Assembly: GCA_002835675.1 (NCBI GenBank)
Contig: PIZR01000002.1
Coordinates: 659,878 to 723,877 of the forward strand
Direction of reading: 5' to 3'
Source of the DNA: Bacillus sp. BA3
GTDB taxonomy: Bacteria; Bacillota; Bacilli; Bacillales; DSM-1321
DNA: 64,000 nucleotides
Position numbers and translations under genes: made by a program. Shown here piece by piece: positions 1-8,671 of this stretch (its first letter is position 1; each line of letters begins with the position of its first letter). The notes beneath the pieces are model-generated. The model was not told where the DNA came from and ran no database searches. It saw only the letters and a list, made by a program, of their open reading frames with translations.

Positions 1-225
1 CTCCGTTTTGACCGCCCATCATCTCGCCGCCCATCATCATATCTGGCTGGCCTCCGTTTTCGCCACCCATCATCATGTCTGGCTGGCCTCCGTTTTGACC
101 GCCCATCATCATGTCCGGCTGGCCTCCGTTTTGACCGCCCATCATCATGTCTGGCTGGCCTCCGTTTTGACCGCCCATCATCATGTCTGGCTGGCCTCCG
201 TTTTGGCCGCCCATCATCATGAACC
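1..225 (-). repeat. 36-nt tandem repeat inside safA
   Basis: About five 36-nt units encode the dodecapeptide GGQNGGQPDMMM, with small variants (N to E, GTCC for GTCT). The array starts near 225 and continues past the left window edge, so the copy number is unknown. It stays in frame and is protein-coding. Confidence 0.9.
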
Positions 226-1666
226 CTTCATATTGAGCCGATTCTACTGACTCTTCTTCATATTGTTGCATCTCTTTCTCCATTTGAGACTCTTTAGGTG
301 ACATCCCTTGGTATGGGGCCTGTTGCTGCTGTGACTGAACGGATTGATATTGGTGATAATCTGGATTGTGATGTGCATTGGCATCCATTTTTTGGTTTCC
401 TTGATACTGCCCTTTCACATCCGGCCCATAAGTTCCAAGTAACCCCTTATTACAGCCGCAATCTTCCTCTTCCTCACCGGCAGCCTGGTTATACTGCTGA
501 GGGAAGTTATAGTTATTGTTGTTGTATGAAGATGGCGATTCGCCTGGTGACTCATAATCTTGCTGCATATATGAACCTGCTACTTGAGCTTGTTGATTCA
601 TCCCTCCATAGTAATGGTGCGGAACCGGTGCGGAGGCTTGATATGGATATTGTTGCTGGCTTGGTATATTCATGCTCGCCCCTTGGACGAATCCTTGATC
701 CATCATGTACATGTCAGAAGATTCTCCCCAAACATCAGAGCTCTCTTCCATCATTTGATAACCATGTACTTCCGGAGCCGCCTGATACCCTGGAACTCCT
801 TGATATGGGGCTTGCATATGCATCTGCGCCCACGGTGGCGGCTGAATGCAATAACCACTTCCGGGCAAAATTGGTGTTACTGGAATACAATCATCCACCG
901 GCTCACTGTATTCCTGTGCTGGCTGTACAGCTGGCTTTTTCTTCTTCTTTTTAGTGACTGCCGGCTCTTCTTTTTTCTTTGGTAAAGGTGGTGGTGCAGG
1001 AGGCTTTTGCACACTCATATTGGTCATGTTGACCATATAATAATTATTGATATCGATTTCCGGAATCACCGGCATGGGCACCGGAACTTCTTTTGGAACG
1101 ATTTTTTGCTTTTCTTTAATGATTGGCTTTGGCTGAATGATCTGCTGCTCTTTCTTAACTGGTTTTTCCTTCACTGGCTGTTGAACGATTGGTTGCTCTT
1201 TTATCGGCTGTTGATATTTCGGCTGTTCTTTTACCGGCTGCTGAAATTTCGGCTGCTCTTTCATCGGCTGCTGAAATTTCGGCTGTTCTTTTATCGGCTG
1301 TTGAAATTTCGGCTGTTCTTTTATCGGCTGCTGAAATTTCGGCTGTTCTTTTACCGGCTGTTGAAACATCGGCTGTTCTTTAACAGCCGGTTTTTGCATA
1401 ATTGGCTGCTCTTTTATAGGCGCTGGCTGAGCCTGGTACGGTTGAATTTGGGATTCTTTAATTCCCGGTTGAATATTCACGTTTGGTTTAGCCGTTTCTT
1501 TTATTACAGCTCCGGATGTCCCTGGTATTTTAATTTTCATTCCGGGCATCATCATATCCGGGTTGCTCAATTGCGCGTTAACTTTTTTAAGTTCTTCAAA
1601 ACTGACGCCGTATTTTTTGGCGAGTTTCCAAAGTGTATCGCCTTTTTGGACTATATGAATTTTCAC
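1..1666 (-). CDS. safA: Spore coat assembly protein SafA (3' end cut by window edge)
   Basis: SafA is a spore coat morphogenetic protein that sits at the cortex-coat interface and recruits inner coat proteins. The frame is open for 555 codons to the window edge, with a GTG start 6 bases after an AGGAGGGG site. Residues 2 to about 47 form a LysM domain (KIHIVQKGDTLWKLAKKYGV). Next come seven to eight KEQPKFQQP-type decapeptides, a lysine/proline-rich stretch, a segment containing VTPILPGSGYC that matches the family's conserved C-terminal part, a Q/Y/N-rich region, an acidic CGCN cysteine motif and a terminal array of GGQNGGQPDMMM units running off the edge. The B. subtilis protein is 387 residues, so this one is much longer because of the repeats. 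Position next to the nad genes is the usual place for safA. Identity is confident; the true C-terminus is not visible. Confidence 0.9.
   Translation of the reverse strand, partial: MKIHIVQKGDTLWKLAKKYGVSFEELKKVNAQLSNPDMMMPGMKIKIPGTSGAVIKETAKPNVNIQPGIKESQIQPYQAQPAPIKEQPIMQKPAVKEQPMFQQPVKEQPKFQQPIKEQPKFQQPIKEQPKFQQPMKEQPKFQQPVKEQPKYQQPIKEQPIVQQPVKEKPVKKEQQIIQPKPIIKEKQKIVPKEVPVPMPVIPEIDINNYYMVNMTNMSVQKPPAPPPLPKKKEEPAVTKKKKKKPAVQPAQEYSEPVDDCIPVTPILPGSGYCIQPPPWAQMHMQAPYQGVPGYQAAPEVHGYQMMEESSDVWGESSDMYMMDQGFVQGASMNIPSQQQYPYQASAPVPHHYYGGMNQQAQVAGSYMQQDYESPGESPSSYNNNNYNFPQQYNQAAGEEEEDCGCNKGLLGTYGPDVKGQYQGNQKMDANAHHNPDYHQYQSVQSQQQQAPYQGMSPKESQMEKEMQQYEEESVESAQYEGFMMMGGQNGGQPDMMMGGQNGGQPDMMMGGQNGGQPDMMMGGQNGGQPDMMMGGENGGQPDMMMGGEMMGGQNG
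1172..1381 (-). repeat. 30-nt tandem repeat inside safA
   Basis: Seven in-frame 30-nt units encode KEQPKFQQPI-like decapeptides, and a more diverged unit continues to about 1411. The units lie just after the LysM domain and probably form an extended linker. Near-identical copies suggest recent expansion. Confidence 0.88.
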
Positions 1667-1698
1667 GCTGTTAACCCCTCCTGTGCATATGTCCATAT

Positions 1699-1706
1699 AT
1701 TCTATG
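1699..1706 (-). promoter_or_regulatory. Candidate mother-cell -10 element for safA
   Basis: CATAGAAT on the minus strand, 33 bases before the GTG start, matches the sigma-E -10 consensus CATACANT at 7 of 8 positions and also fits the sigma-K form CATANNNTA. An ATA-containing -35 is present, but its spacing is about 16 rather than 14, so the call is tentative. safA is known to be sigma-E dependent in B. subtilis. Confidence 0.45.
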
Positions 1707-2033
1707 AAGCAGTGGGTGAATTGCTATTATTTTTATCATGAAAACTTATGCTTGAAAAATGACATTTATGATTGGATCAATGATTTAGAGAAATGGAAGG
1801 TACTTTTTTGGAGAGGAACTAAATGATATGACATCTTCAAAAAGGAAATTTAATTGGGACCATTGCCTTCATTCTAAAAAAAGGAGGCAATGGCTTTTAG
1901 GTTTGAAGCCATCATGTTATGAAACGCTTCTTTCAAACTTCTGTCTAAACTCAGGGAAATCCGGGTATAAGAAAGTAAATGACCTAAAGCTTTGTCTTCA
2001 GGTACTTATCTTACATCCCTGGGGGGAATAATA
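1707..2033. other. Divergent intergenic region safA / zinc metallopeptidase
   Basis: Holds the upstream parts of two divergent genes. A hairpin with arms CCATTGCCT and AGGCAATGG (about 1859-1889) followed by CTTTTAGG is visible; it could be a weak terminator or attenuator. A 67-codon ORF at 1828-2031 has no recognisable content and is not called. Confidence 0.5.
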
Positions 2034-2879
2034 ATGAAATGGAAAGGTAGACAGGGCAGCTCGAACGTCGAGGACAGAAGAGGCATGAGCGGAAAAGGCA
2101 TGGCCGGAATCGGCGGAGGAATCGGATTGGTAATTGTCTTGATCGTGACGCTCCTTGGCGGTAATCCTAGCGAATTGCTAGGCAGTTTGAATTCTACTGA
2201 ATCGAACAATGGCAACACTTATGTCGAGACTGATGAAGAGAAGGAACTTGCGCAGTTCGTATCTGTCGTCCTTGCAGAAACGGAGCAGGTCTGGACAGAA
2301 GAATTCCGAAAAAATGGACTGGAATATAAGAAACCGAACCTTGTCCTGTATTCAGGCAGTGTCGAATCGGCATGCGGAATGGCAGCTTCTTCCGTAGGGC
2401 CATTTTATTGTCCGGGTGACATGAAACTATATATTGATCTCAGCTTTTATCAAGAGTTGAAGCAAGAGTTCCAGGCACCTGGTGATTTCGCCATGGCCTA
2501 TGTTATTGCCCACGAAGTCGGACATCACGTTCAGACACTTTTAGGGACAACGGAAAAGGAAATGCCCGATCGTTCACAGGTCAGCGAGACTGAATATAAT
2601 AGGTATTCTGTCCGTCTTGAACTACAGGCCGATTATTTGGCTGGAGTTTGGGCACATCATGTCCAAGGAGAGAATTTGCTTGAAAAAGGCGATCTTGAGG
2701 AGGCCTTGAATGCAGCAAGTGGTGTGGGGGATGACCGTATCCAAGAAAAGGCGCAGGGGTATGCGGTTCCGGACAGCTTCACGCACGGTACATCCGAACA
2801 GAGAAAACGGTGGTTCAATAAAGGTTTTAAATCCGGGGATATGAATGAAGGCAATACTTTTAAAGCGAGTAACCTTTAA
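2034..2879 (+). CDS. YpfJ-type neutral zinc metallopeptidase
   Basis: Membrane-anchored putative metalloprotease of the YpfJ/COG2321 family; its substrate is unknown. The ATG at 2034 follows a GGGGGGAATAATA site and gives 281 residues; the in-frame ATG at 1992 lacks such a site. A glycine-rich N-terminus with basic residues precedes one membrane segment at about residues 28-42, so the catalytic domain should face outward. HEVGH at residues 160-164 is the zinc-binding motif, and a conserved CGMA...GPFYCP segment lies near 114-127. The gene is transcribed against safA and nadA and breaks the safA-nadA adjacency seen in B. subtilis. A terminator follows directly. Family assignment is firm; the function is only inferred. 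Confidence 0.88.
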   Translation: MKWKGRQGSSNVEDRRGMSGKGMAGIGGGIGLVIVLIVTLLGGNPSELLGSLNSTESNNGNTYVETDEEKELAQFVSVVLAETEQVWTEEFRKNGLEYKKPNLVLYSGSVESACGMAASSVGPFYCPGDMKLYIDLSFYQELKQEFQAPGDFAMAYVIAHEVGHHVQTLLGTTEKEMPDRSQVSETEYNRYSVRLELQADYLAGVWAHHVQGENLLEKGDLEEALNAASGVGDDRIQEKAQGYAVPDSFTHGTSEQRKRWFNKGFKSGDMNEGNTFKASNL

Positions 2880-2910
2880 AAGTTCTTACCTGTTTAGATT
2901 AAAAGAAAAA

Positions 2911-2929
2911 AGGGGGGCTTATCCCCCCT
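2911..2929 (+). terminator. Hairpin after the zinc metallopeptidase gene
   Basis: A GGGGGG/CCCCCC stem with a short loop, 30 bases after the stop codon. The expected T-run is missing because the IS-like end at 2931 follows directly. Confidence 0.7.
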
Positions 2930-2930
2930 T

Positions 2931-2977
2931 CAGATTGTAGACAAATTCGAAGAAAAGCGAGTTTGTCTACTTTTTTT
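2931..2977 (+). mobile_element. Solo IS1182-type terminal sequence with its own terminator hairpin
   Basis: CAGATTGTAGACAAATTCG matches the sequence that precedes the transposase relic at 27262 and similar stretches at 11166 (minus) and 49115. It contains the palindrome GTAGACAAA...TTTGTCTAC followed by seven T, so it also works as a rho-independent terminator. No transposase coding sequence remains here. Confidence 0.55.
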
Positions 2978-2992
2978 ATGTTAAAAATTGCA

Positions 2993-3088
2993 GTTGATTT
3001 CAGAAATCCGCTCTCTTTCCGCCGACTGTCTGCCAAGCGTCTGTAGGGTCTAGGCTAGTCGGCAGGAGTGTCGCAAATTTCTTCAATC
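2993..3088. repeat. Degenerate palindromic repeat unit
   Basis: Outer arms GTTGATTTCAGAAAT and ATTTCTTCAATC and inner arms GCCGACT/AGTCGGC give an imperfect 96-bp inverted repeat. It shares the GTTGATT...AATC ends and a CGCTCTCTTTCCGC core with the GC-rich elements at 10739, 49171 and 63855, but it is a different subfamily. The rest of this gap (3089-3224) shows nothing recognisable. Confidence 0.5.
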
Positions 3089-3224
3089 CTGTGAGGTTCA
3101 GCTAAAACAGTAAAAATACATGGATTACTCGGTCTTGTTTTAAAGTCATGGCAATAATTCTTTGATAAGATTGTAATAGGGATACGGGATAAGACCATTC
3201 CAATCCACATCAAGCGGACAAACT

Positions 3225-3248
3225 CAAAGGGGTATTGCCCCTCTTTTT
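3225..3248 (-). terminator. Hairpin downstream of nadA
   Basis: AGAGGGGCAATACCCCTTT lies on the minus strand about 35 bases past the nadA stop. On the plus strand the same stem is followed by CTTTTTCTT, so it may act in both directions. Confidence 0.5.
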
Positions 3249-3282
3249 CTTATGATCCAAAGTCTTTTTAGAAAGCACTGAC

Positions 3283-4389
3283 TCAAACGCGTTCCAGCAT
3301 TCTGTTTAAAGCCAGGATTGCATTATCCGCAATGTTCTTCTCCACTTTGATCGGATTGATGATTATACCTTCTTCAATGGATTCAAGTGCCCACAGCAGG
3401 TGAGGCAGATCAATTCGGTTCATCGTAAGACATGGACACATATTCGGATTTAACGAGATGATGTTCTTGTCAGGATTATTGGCGATAAGTCGCTTGACAA
3501 GGTTCATTTCCGTTCCGATTGCCCAGGAACTGCCTGGTTCGGCTCTTTCGATCATATTGATGATGTACGATGTCGAACCCGCATAATCTGAAAGGGCGAC
3601 TACCTCACGGCGGCATTCGGGATGAACGATGATATTCATTTCAGGCTGCTCCGCTCGAAGCGTTTCAATATTAGTTGTGGTGAAATTTTCATGGACTGAA
3701 CAATGTCCTTTCCAAAGAAGTACCTTCAGATCTTCGAGCTCCCCTTCATAAATCAATTCATCCTTATGCGGATCCCAGACAGCCATTTCAGTCAATGAGA
3801 TGCCAAGGTCAAAGGCTGTATTCCTCCCAAGATGCTGATCGGGAAGAAAAAGGATCCTTTCCTTTTGCGAAAGTGCCCACGAGACCATCCCTTGTGCATT
3901 GGAAGAAGTCACTGTCGCCCCGCCATTTTTACCTACAAATGCTTTGATGGCCGCGGTGGAATTAACATAAGTTAGCGGAAGGATCGTATCGCCAAATAAA
4001 TCCTGAAGCTTTGTCCAAGCCCGTTCCGTTTGTTCAATATCCGCCATATCCGCCATGGAGCAGCCTGCACGCATGTCAGGAAGGATAACCGTCTGCCCTT
4101 CTTCCGTCAAAATATCAGCTGTTTCAGCCATGAAATGCACACCGCAAAACACGATATAATCCGCTTCGCGATTTTGCGCTGAAAGCTGAGCCAATTGAAG
4201 TGAATCTCCCGTTGAATCCGAAAATTGAATGACTTCCTCCCGTTGATAATGATGACCTGGGATATAAAGGCGGTTCCCCAGTCGTTCCTTAATGTCCCGG
4301 ACCCGATTCTCCATCTCTTCCTTTGTCATCGTTTTATACGTTTCAGGCAATGCATTTCCTGCTGTTTTAGCCATTTCTAATATGTTCAT
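3283..4389 (-). CDS. nadA: Quinolinate synthase
   Basis: Condenses iminoaspartate with dihydroxyacetone phosphate to quinolinate in de novo NAD synthesis; a cytosolic [4Fe-4S] enzyme. At 368 residues it has the length of the B. subtilis protein. The three cluster cysteines are visible: Cys110 in RAGCSMAD, one in HPECRREV near 230 and one in [10 protein letters not shown] near 320. It is the last gene of nadB-nadC-nadA and overlaps nadC by ATGA, implying translational coupling. The divergent nifS gene likely provides sulfur for its cluster. Identity is certain. Confidence 0.97.
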   Translation of the reverse strand: MNILEMAKTAGNALPETYKTMTKEEMENRVRDIKERLGNRLYIPGHHYQREEVIQFSDSTGDSLQLAQLSAQNREADYIVFCGVHFMAETADILTEEGQTVILPDMRAGCSMADMADIEQTERAWTKLQDLFGDTILPLTYVNSTAAIKAFVGKNGGATVTSSNAQGMVSWALSQKERILFLPDQHLGRNTAFDLGISLTEMAVWDPHKDELIYEGELEDLKVLLWKGHCSVHENFTTTNIETLRAEQPEMNIIVHPECRREVVALSDYAGSTSYIINMIERAEPGSSWAIGTEMNLVKRLIANNPDKNIISLNPNMCPCLTMNRIDLPHLLWALESIEEGIIINPIKVEKNIADNAILALNRMLERV

Positions 4390-5237
4390 TTCAATATCCC
4401 CTCACATTCTTTGACCTTTGCGCTAATATCAAGTGCCCTTACACTGTGGGTCAAGCTGCCCAACGAAATATAATCTACCCCTGTTTCCCGATATGAGGCT
4501 AGATTGTCTAAATTGATCCCTCCAGAAGCTTCAGTTATGACGTGGGCGGGAACCAATTTAATCAGTTGCTTGATTTCTTCTGGGCTTCGATTATCGAACA
4601 TGATGATATCTGCACCGGCTTCCACTGCTTCAAGCACCTGTTGTGGTGATTCCGTTTCCACTTCCACTTTAGTGGTATGTCCCAGTTTGGATTTTACCGT
4701 TTGAACCGCTTTCGTTATGGACCCAGCGAAAGAAATATGGTTGTCCTTTATCATGACTGCATCATACAGACCATTTCTGTGATTGTATGCCCCGCCGGAA
4801 CGGACCGCATACTTTTCAAGCATCCGCAGGCCAGGTGTAGTTTTCCTCGTATCACAAGCTCTCGTCTTCGTCCCCGCTAAAATCATGGCAGCTTTATTAG
4901 CCTGTGTAGCAATGCCGGACATACGCTGCACTAAATTCAAAACGACCCGTTCCCCTTTTAAAAGAGATGCCATATCGCCGGTCATTCTTGCAAGCTGCTG
5001 TCCTTCTTCAAAGACTTCGCCATCTTGAACAAAAAGGAAAACCTCGATTTGCTCATCCAATAATGCAAATCCCGTCTTGATGACGTCCCCTCCACTAAAG
5101 ACCCCGCCTTCTTTTGCGATGAATGTCAAAGTCCCTTGTTCACCTTGATCGAAAATCGTATCACTCGTTACATCGCATTCCCCTATATCTTCCAATAAAA
5201 ATTGTTGCAGCATCTGCTTAAGCTTCAATATATTCAT
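4386..5237 (-). CDS. nadC: Nicotinate-nucleotide pyrophosphorylase (carboxylating)
   Basis: Quinolinate phosphoribosyltransferase; makes nicotinate mononucleotide from quinolinate and PRPP. The 283-residue protein has the N-terminal [13 protein letters not shown] segment and the [10 protein letters not shown] motif at residues 129-138, followed by [13 protein letters not shown], which together bind the phosphates. A C-terminal TIM-like barrel carries EVETES and ASGGI. It overlaps the end of nadB by 20 bases and the start of nadA by 4 bases, so the three genes form one tight transcription unit. Identity is certain. Confidence 0.97.
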   Translation of the reverse strand: MNILKLKQMLQQFLLEDIGECDVTSDTIFDQGEQGTLTFIAKEGGVFSGGDVIKTGFALLDEQIEVFLFVQDGEVFEEGQQLARMTGDMASLLKGERVVLNLVQRMSGIATQANKAAMILAGTKTRACDTRKTTPGLRMLEKYAVRSGGAYNHRNGLYDAVMIKDNHISFAGSITKAVQTVKSKLGHTTKVEVETESPQQVLEAVEAGADIIMFDNRSPEEIKQLIKLVPAHVITEASGGINLDNLASYRETGVDYISLGSLTHSVRALDISAKVKECEGILK

Positions 5238-6801
5238 ATAGTCGTCTCCCTTTCACTCGGTTTTTCACATCTGTGCAAGCAAGGATAACCGAATTTTCAA
5301 GCCATTTGGCGTCATCTTCGCTTGGATAGTCACTGCGGAAATGACCGCCCCTGCTTTCCGTTCTGGTCAATGCGGATTCGGCAATCAGCCACGCCACTAT
5401 CATGGCATTTATTTTCGTTATTTCTTCTATCGTTAATTCCGTTACTTCCAAATGCAGCAATTTTTCGATATCAAATGTCTCAAGATAATCCTTCAGTCGA
5501 GTTAATCCCGCTTCATCTCGAACGATTCCCGCTTCGTTCATTAATTTTTCCTGCAATGTCGTGAGATCAGGTAAAAAGGTAACTGGACTGGAACTCTTGG
5601 ACTGCTCTTTTTCTTCCGGTATCGTCCTTGCCGGCACTTTAGCAAGGAAACGGCCAAGTGTATTTCCAAAAACCAGCCCTTCGAGAAGTGAATTGCTTGC
5701 CAATCGGTTTGCACCATGTACACCCGTGCACGCTACTTCACCAACAGCAAACAAAGAAGGAACTGAGGTCTGCCCGAATTCATCCACTTCAATTCCTCCC
5801 ATTAGAAAATGGTTTCCAGGTGCAACGGGGATTTTCCCCGATTGAAGGTCCAGCCCGCTTTTTTCACATAATGAGCTCACTGTCGGAAAACGAATCTTAA
5901 AATCCTTAATCATCGAAATATCCAAAAATACCTTTTCACCGCGCTGCAAATAGGAAAAAATCGTTTGTGCCACAATATGCCTTGGAGCTAGATCCTTCAA
6001 GCTATGGACATCCTCCATGATCGGCCTTCCCATTTCCGTCACTAATCTCGCACCATCCCCGCGGACCGCTTCTGAAACCAGCCCTTGCGCTTTGCCATTT
6101 ACAAAAAGCAGGGTCGGATGAAACTGAATGAATTCCATGTCACGAACTTTTGCCCCGGCCTTGAATGCAAGTGCAATTCCATCACCTGATACCGTTTGTG
6201 AATTTGAAGTGAAATGGTATAGGGAACCACAGCCGCCTGTAGCCAAAACCGTCTGTTCAGCATGATAGGCAGCAAGATCACCTGCCTTATCAAGTGTTTT
6301 GACCCCTATGCAGGAATCATCTTTCCCGATGATCAACTCCACTGCAGCAACATTCTCCAGCACAGTAATCGATGATTTTTTCAAGCACCCTATAAGATGT
6401 TCCATCATGTACTTCCCGGTAGCATCTCCGTGACTATGGAGAATTCTTCGTTCACTGTGGGCGCCCTCCATGCCAAGCAATAGTGTTCCGTCATGATCAT
6501 GGTCAAATCGCATACCCGATTCAATAAGATCAGTTATTACCGAAGGTGCCTCTTCGACGAGTTTTTCCACTGCCTTCACCTTGTTATATCGCTGACCAGC
6601 CGCCAGCGTATCTTTTTTATGTAAGGATACTCTGTCACGATCAGATATTGCAGCAGCAATCCCGCCCTGAGCTAAATAAGAATTGCCATGACGGATATTT
6701 GATTTTGTGATGAGTATCACATGCTTATGTTCACTTGCTTCCAATGCCGTTTTCAAGGCAGCAATACCGCTGCCTATCACGATGATTTCCGCTTTTACCA
6801 T
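5218..6801 (-). CDS. nadB: L-aspartate oxidase
   Basis: FAD enzyme that oxidises L-aspartate to iminoaspartate, the substrate of NadA. The 527 residues are the normal length. The N-terminal dinucleotide fold is visible (VIGSGIAAL, residues 8-15), followed by the flavin region GNSYLAQGGIAAA near 41-53, HSHGDATGK, ATGGCG and GEVACTGVHGANRLASNSLLEG, typical of the succinate dehydrogenase/NadB family. The ATG follows an AGGAGGAAT site. First gene of the nadBCA operon, reading away from nifS-nadR, with a shared regulatory region of about 100 bases between them. Confidence 0.97.
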   Translation of the reverse strand: MVKAEIIVIGSGIAALKTALEASEHKHVILITKSNIRHGNSYLAQGGIAAAISDRDRVSLHKKDTLAAGQRYNKVKAVEKLVEEAPSVITDLIESGMRFDHDHDGTLLLGMEGAHSERRILHSHGDATGKYMMEHLIGCLKKSSITVLENVAAVELIIGKDDSCIGVKTLDKAGDLAAYHAEQTVLATGGCGSLYHFTSNSQTVSGDGIALAFKAGAKVRDMEFIQFHPTLLFVNGKAQGLVSEAVRGDGARLVTEMGRPIMEDVHSLKDLAPRHIVAQTIFSYLQRGEKVFLDISMIKDFKIRFPTVSSLCEKSGLDLQSGKIPVAPGNHFLMGGIEVDEFGQTSVPSLFAVGEVACTGVHGANRLASNSLLEGLVFGNTLGRFLAKVPARTIPEEKEQSKSSSPVTFLPDLTTLQEKLMNEAGIVRDEAGLTRLKDYLETFDIEKLLHLEVTELTIEEITKINAMIVAWLIAESALTRTESRGGHFRSDYPSEDDAKWLENSVILACTDVKNRVKGRRLYEYIEA

Positions 6802-6822
6802 TATTTCATTCCTCCTGTTTAT

Positions 6823-6832
6823 GACAGGTGTC
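6823..6832. promoter_or_regulatory. Candidate NadR operator
   Basis: The near-palindrome GACAGGTGTC lies in the shared nadB/nifS upstream region, 20 bases from nadB. NadR (YrxA/NiaR) repressors bind GACA/TGTC-type palindromes at such sites. The link is an inference from position and symmetry. Confidence 0.5.
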
Positions 6833-6905
6833 TTGACAACTATATTTACATATTATTAAACTATTATCAAGAAGTTTTTTAAGATTAAAGGATGGAAGTG
6901 ATTTC

Positions 6906-8033
6906 TTGATTTATTTGGATTATGCCGCTACAACTCCGATTGATGAGGAGGCTCTAGACGTATTCAGCCAAGCATCCCGGAAGTTTTTCGGGAATGCGAG
7001 CAGTTTGCATGATATTGGCTCTGAGGCGGCACGTTTATTGGATATGTCACGACAGCAACTCGCAGAAATGCTGAACATAAAAAAGGAAGGAATCATCTTT
7101 ACGAGCGGCGGATCAGAAAGCAACATGCTGGCCATAGATACATTCATCGCTTCGAAACCATCCTGGCAGAACCACTTGATCGTAAGCCGAACTGAACATG
7201 CATCTCTTGCCAATTTCGTGACGAAGCTTGAACAAGATGGCTTCGAGGTTACTTATTTACGGCATTTGGAAGATGGCCGTGTTGATATTGAACATCTCCA
7301 GGAATGTATGTCGGAGAAAACATGCTTGGTCATCGTCCAGCATGTGAATTCGGAAATCGGGGTCATTCAACCCATTGAGCAAATAAGTGAAATCGTTCGT
7401 AAACACCAGGCCTTTTTTCATGTGGATTGTGTCCAATCATTTGCTAAATTACCGCTTGGCAAGATAGCTGCCTCATGTGATGGACTATCCGTTTCCAGTC
7501 ATAAGATTTATGGTCCAAAAGGGACTGGGGCCGTCATTTTCCCGGCCATCCATCAGTTGAAGGCTTCGGTCCCGAATATCACTCATGAATATGGTTTCCG
7601 ACCAGGAACAGTGGACGTCCCCGGAATAGCTTCCTTTGTAACCGCTGCTAAGAAATTGGGGGATATCATGGAAGATGAACGAAAACGGATTTCCACACTT
7701 AGGATGCAATTGATCCAACGGCTAACGGATAGGAAAATCGATTTTCAAATCATCGAAGCAAAAAACGAGCAATTGCCTCACATTCTGGCGCTGACCTTCG
7801 CTGGATTGCAAGGACAGTACATCATGCTGGAATTAAACCAGAAAGGATTCGCCGTTTCGACGGGAAGCGCCTGTCAAATCGGTAAACAGGATCCTTCAAA
7901 AACGATGATGGCCATTGGGAAAAGCGAAGTTGAAGCACATCAATTCGTCCGCTTTTCCTTTGGCAAATACACGACGGCCGACGACATTCAAAAGTTGGCG
8001 GACTGCATCGAAGGAATAGCTGCCATTCGATAA
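6906..8033 (+). CDS. nifS: Cysteine desulfurase NifS (NAD-cluster type)
   Basis: PLP-dependent enzyme that removes sulfur from cysteine; the copy beside the nad genes is known to mature the NadA iron-sulfur cluster. The TTG start at 6906 follows AAAGGATGG and gives the family N-terminus MIYLDYAATTP. SHKIYGPKG carries the PLP lysine (Lys200) and VSTGSACQIGK the catalytic cysteine (about 323). Length is 375 residues. It is divergent from nadB and is followed by nadR after 49 bases, as in B. subtilis. The alternative name iscS refers to the same family, but synteny supports the NAD-dedicated role. Confidence 0.93.
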   Translation: MIYLDYAATTPIDEEALDVFSQASRKFFGNASSLHDIGSEAARLLDMSRQQLAEMLNIKKEGIIFTSGGSESNMLAIDTFIASKPSWQNHLIVSRTEHASLANFVTKLEQDGFEVTYLRHLEDGRVDIEHLQECMSEKTCLVIVQHVNSEIGVIQPIEQISEIVRKHQAFFHVDCVQSFAKLPLGKIAASCDGLSVSSHKIYGPKGTGAVIFPAIHQLKASVPNITHEYGFRPGTVDVPGIASFVTAAKKLGDIMEDERKRISTLRMQLIQRLTDRKIDFQIIEAKNEQLPHILALTFAGLQGQYIMLELNQKGFAVSTGSACQIGKQDPSKTMMAIGKSEVEAHQFVRFSFGKYTTADDIQKLADCIEGIAAIR

Positions 8034-8082
8034 AATCCTCCAATCTGTGTTAGAATGTTTGTAATTAAAGAGGTGAATGTTT

Positions 8083-8613
8083 ATGGAAAGAAAGAAATTA
8101 CTCGGGGAAGAAAGACGGACGAAACTCTTACATTTATTGCAAACAAGCGCGGAGCCTGTAACAGGCAGCGAGCTTTCGCAGATAACGAATGTAAGCCGGC
8201 AGGTTATCGTTGGTGACATAACCCTCCTGAAAGCGCGGAATGAGCCTATCATTGCGACGAGCCAAGGCTATCTGTACTTACAAACGGGGAGCACGCAAAA
8301 GCCGGAACGGATCATTGCTTGCCAACATGATCCTTCCCGGACCCAAGAAGAGCTATATTTACTCGTGGATATCGGCATCACGGTGAAAGATGTCAAAATC
8401 GAGCACCCCGTATACGGTGACCTAACTGCTTCCATCATGGTCAGCAGCCGTAAGGAAGTCCAGCAATTCCTTTCAAGGGTGACGGCAACGAATGCATCTT
8501 TTTTATCGGAGCTAACGAGCGGCATCCATCTCCATACACTGAGCGCATCATCTGAAGAACTGCTCGACGAAGCGGAGTGTGCTTTGAGGGATGCCGGCAT
8601 TTTAGTCGATTGA
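8083..8613 (+). CDS. nadR: NAD biosynthesis transcriptional repressor NadR (YrxA/NiaR)
   Basis: Nicotinate-responsive repressor of the nad genes. The ATG at 8083 is preferred over the one at 8077 because AGAGGTGA abuts the earlier codon and is 6 bases from the later one. The 176-residue product has an N-terminal HTH_11 domain (SELSQITNVSRQVIVGDIT, about 28-48) and a C-terminal 3H domain with histidines in KIEHPVYGDL and IHLHTL. It is the last gene of nifS-nadR and is followed by a strong terminator. GACAGGTGTC at 6823 is its likely target. Confidence 0.93.
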   Translation: MERKKLLGEERRTKLLHLLQTSAEPVTGSELSQITNVSRQVIVGDITLLKARNEPIIATSQGYLYLQTGSTQKPERIIACQHDPSRTQEELYLLVDIGITVKDVKIEHPVYGDLTASIMVSSRKEVQQFLSRVTATNASFLSELTSGIHLHTLSASSEELLDEAECALRDAGILVD

Positions 8614-8620
8614 ATGAACG

Positions 8621-8658
8621 AAAAAACCTCAAAAGCCATATCTTTTGAGGTTTTTTTT
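8621..8658 (+). terminator. Bidirectional terminator after nadR
   Basis: AACCTCAAAAG...CTTTTGAGGTT stem with A and T runs on both sides. It serves nadR and the convergent gene at 8672. Confidence 0.9.
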
Positions 8659-8671
8659 ATGGGCCTTATGT

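Noticed and set aside
1-225. Regular 36-nt repeats resembling a CRISPR array
   Set aside because: There are no unique spacers; the units are contiguous, in frame and encode a dodecapeptide of SafA.
8-1741. Several plus-strand ORFs over the safA region
   Set aside because: They are antisense shadows of the repeat-rich minus-strand safA frame, which has a LysM domain and a good ribosome binding site.
1828-2031. 67-codon plus-strand ORF before the zinc metallopeptidase
   Set aside because: Weak ribosome binding site spacing, a hairpin inside it and no recognisable protein features.
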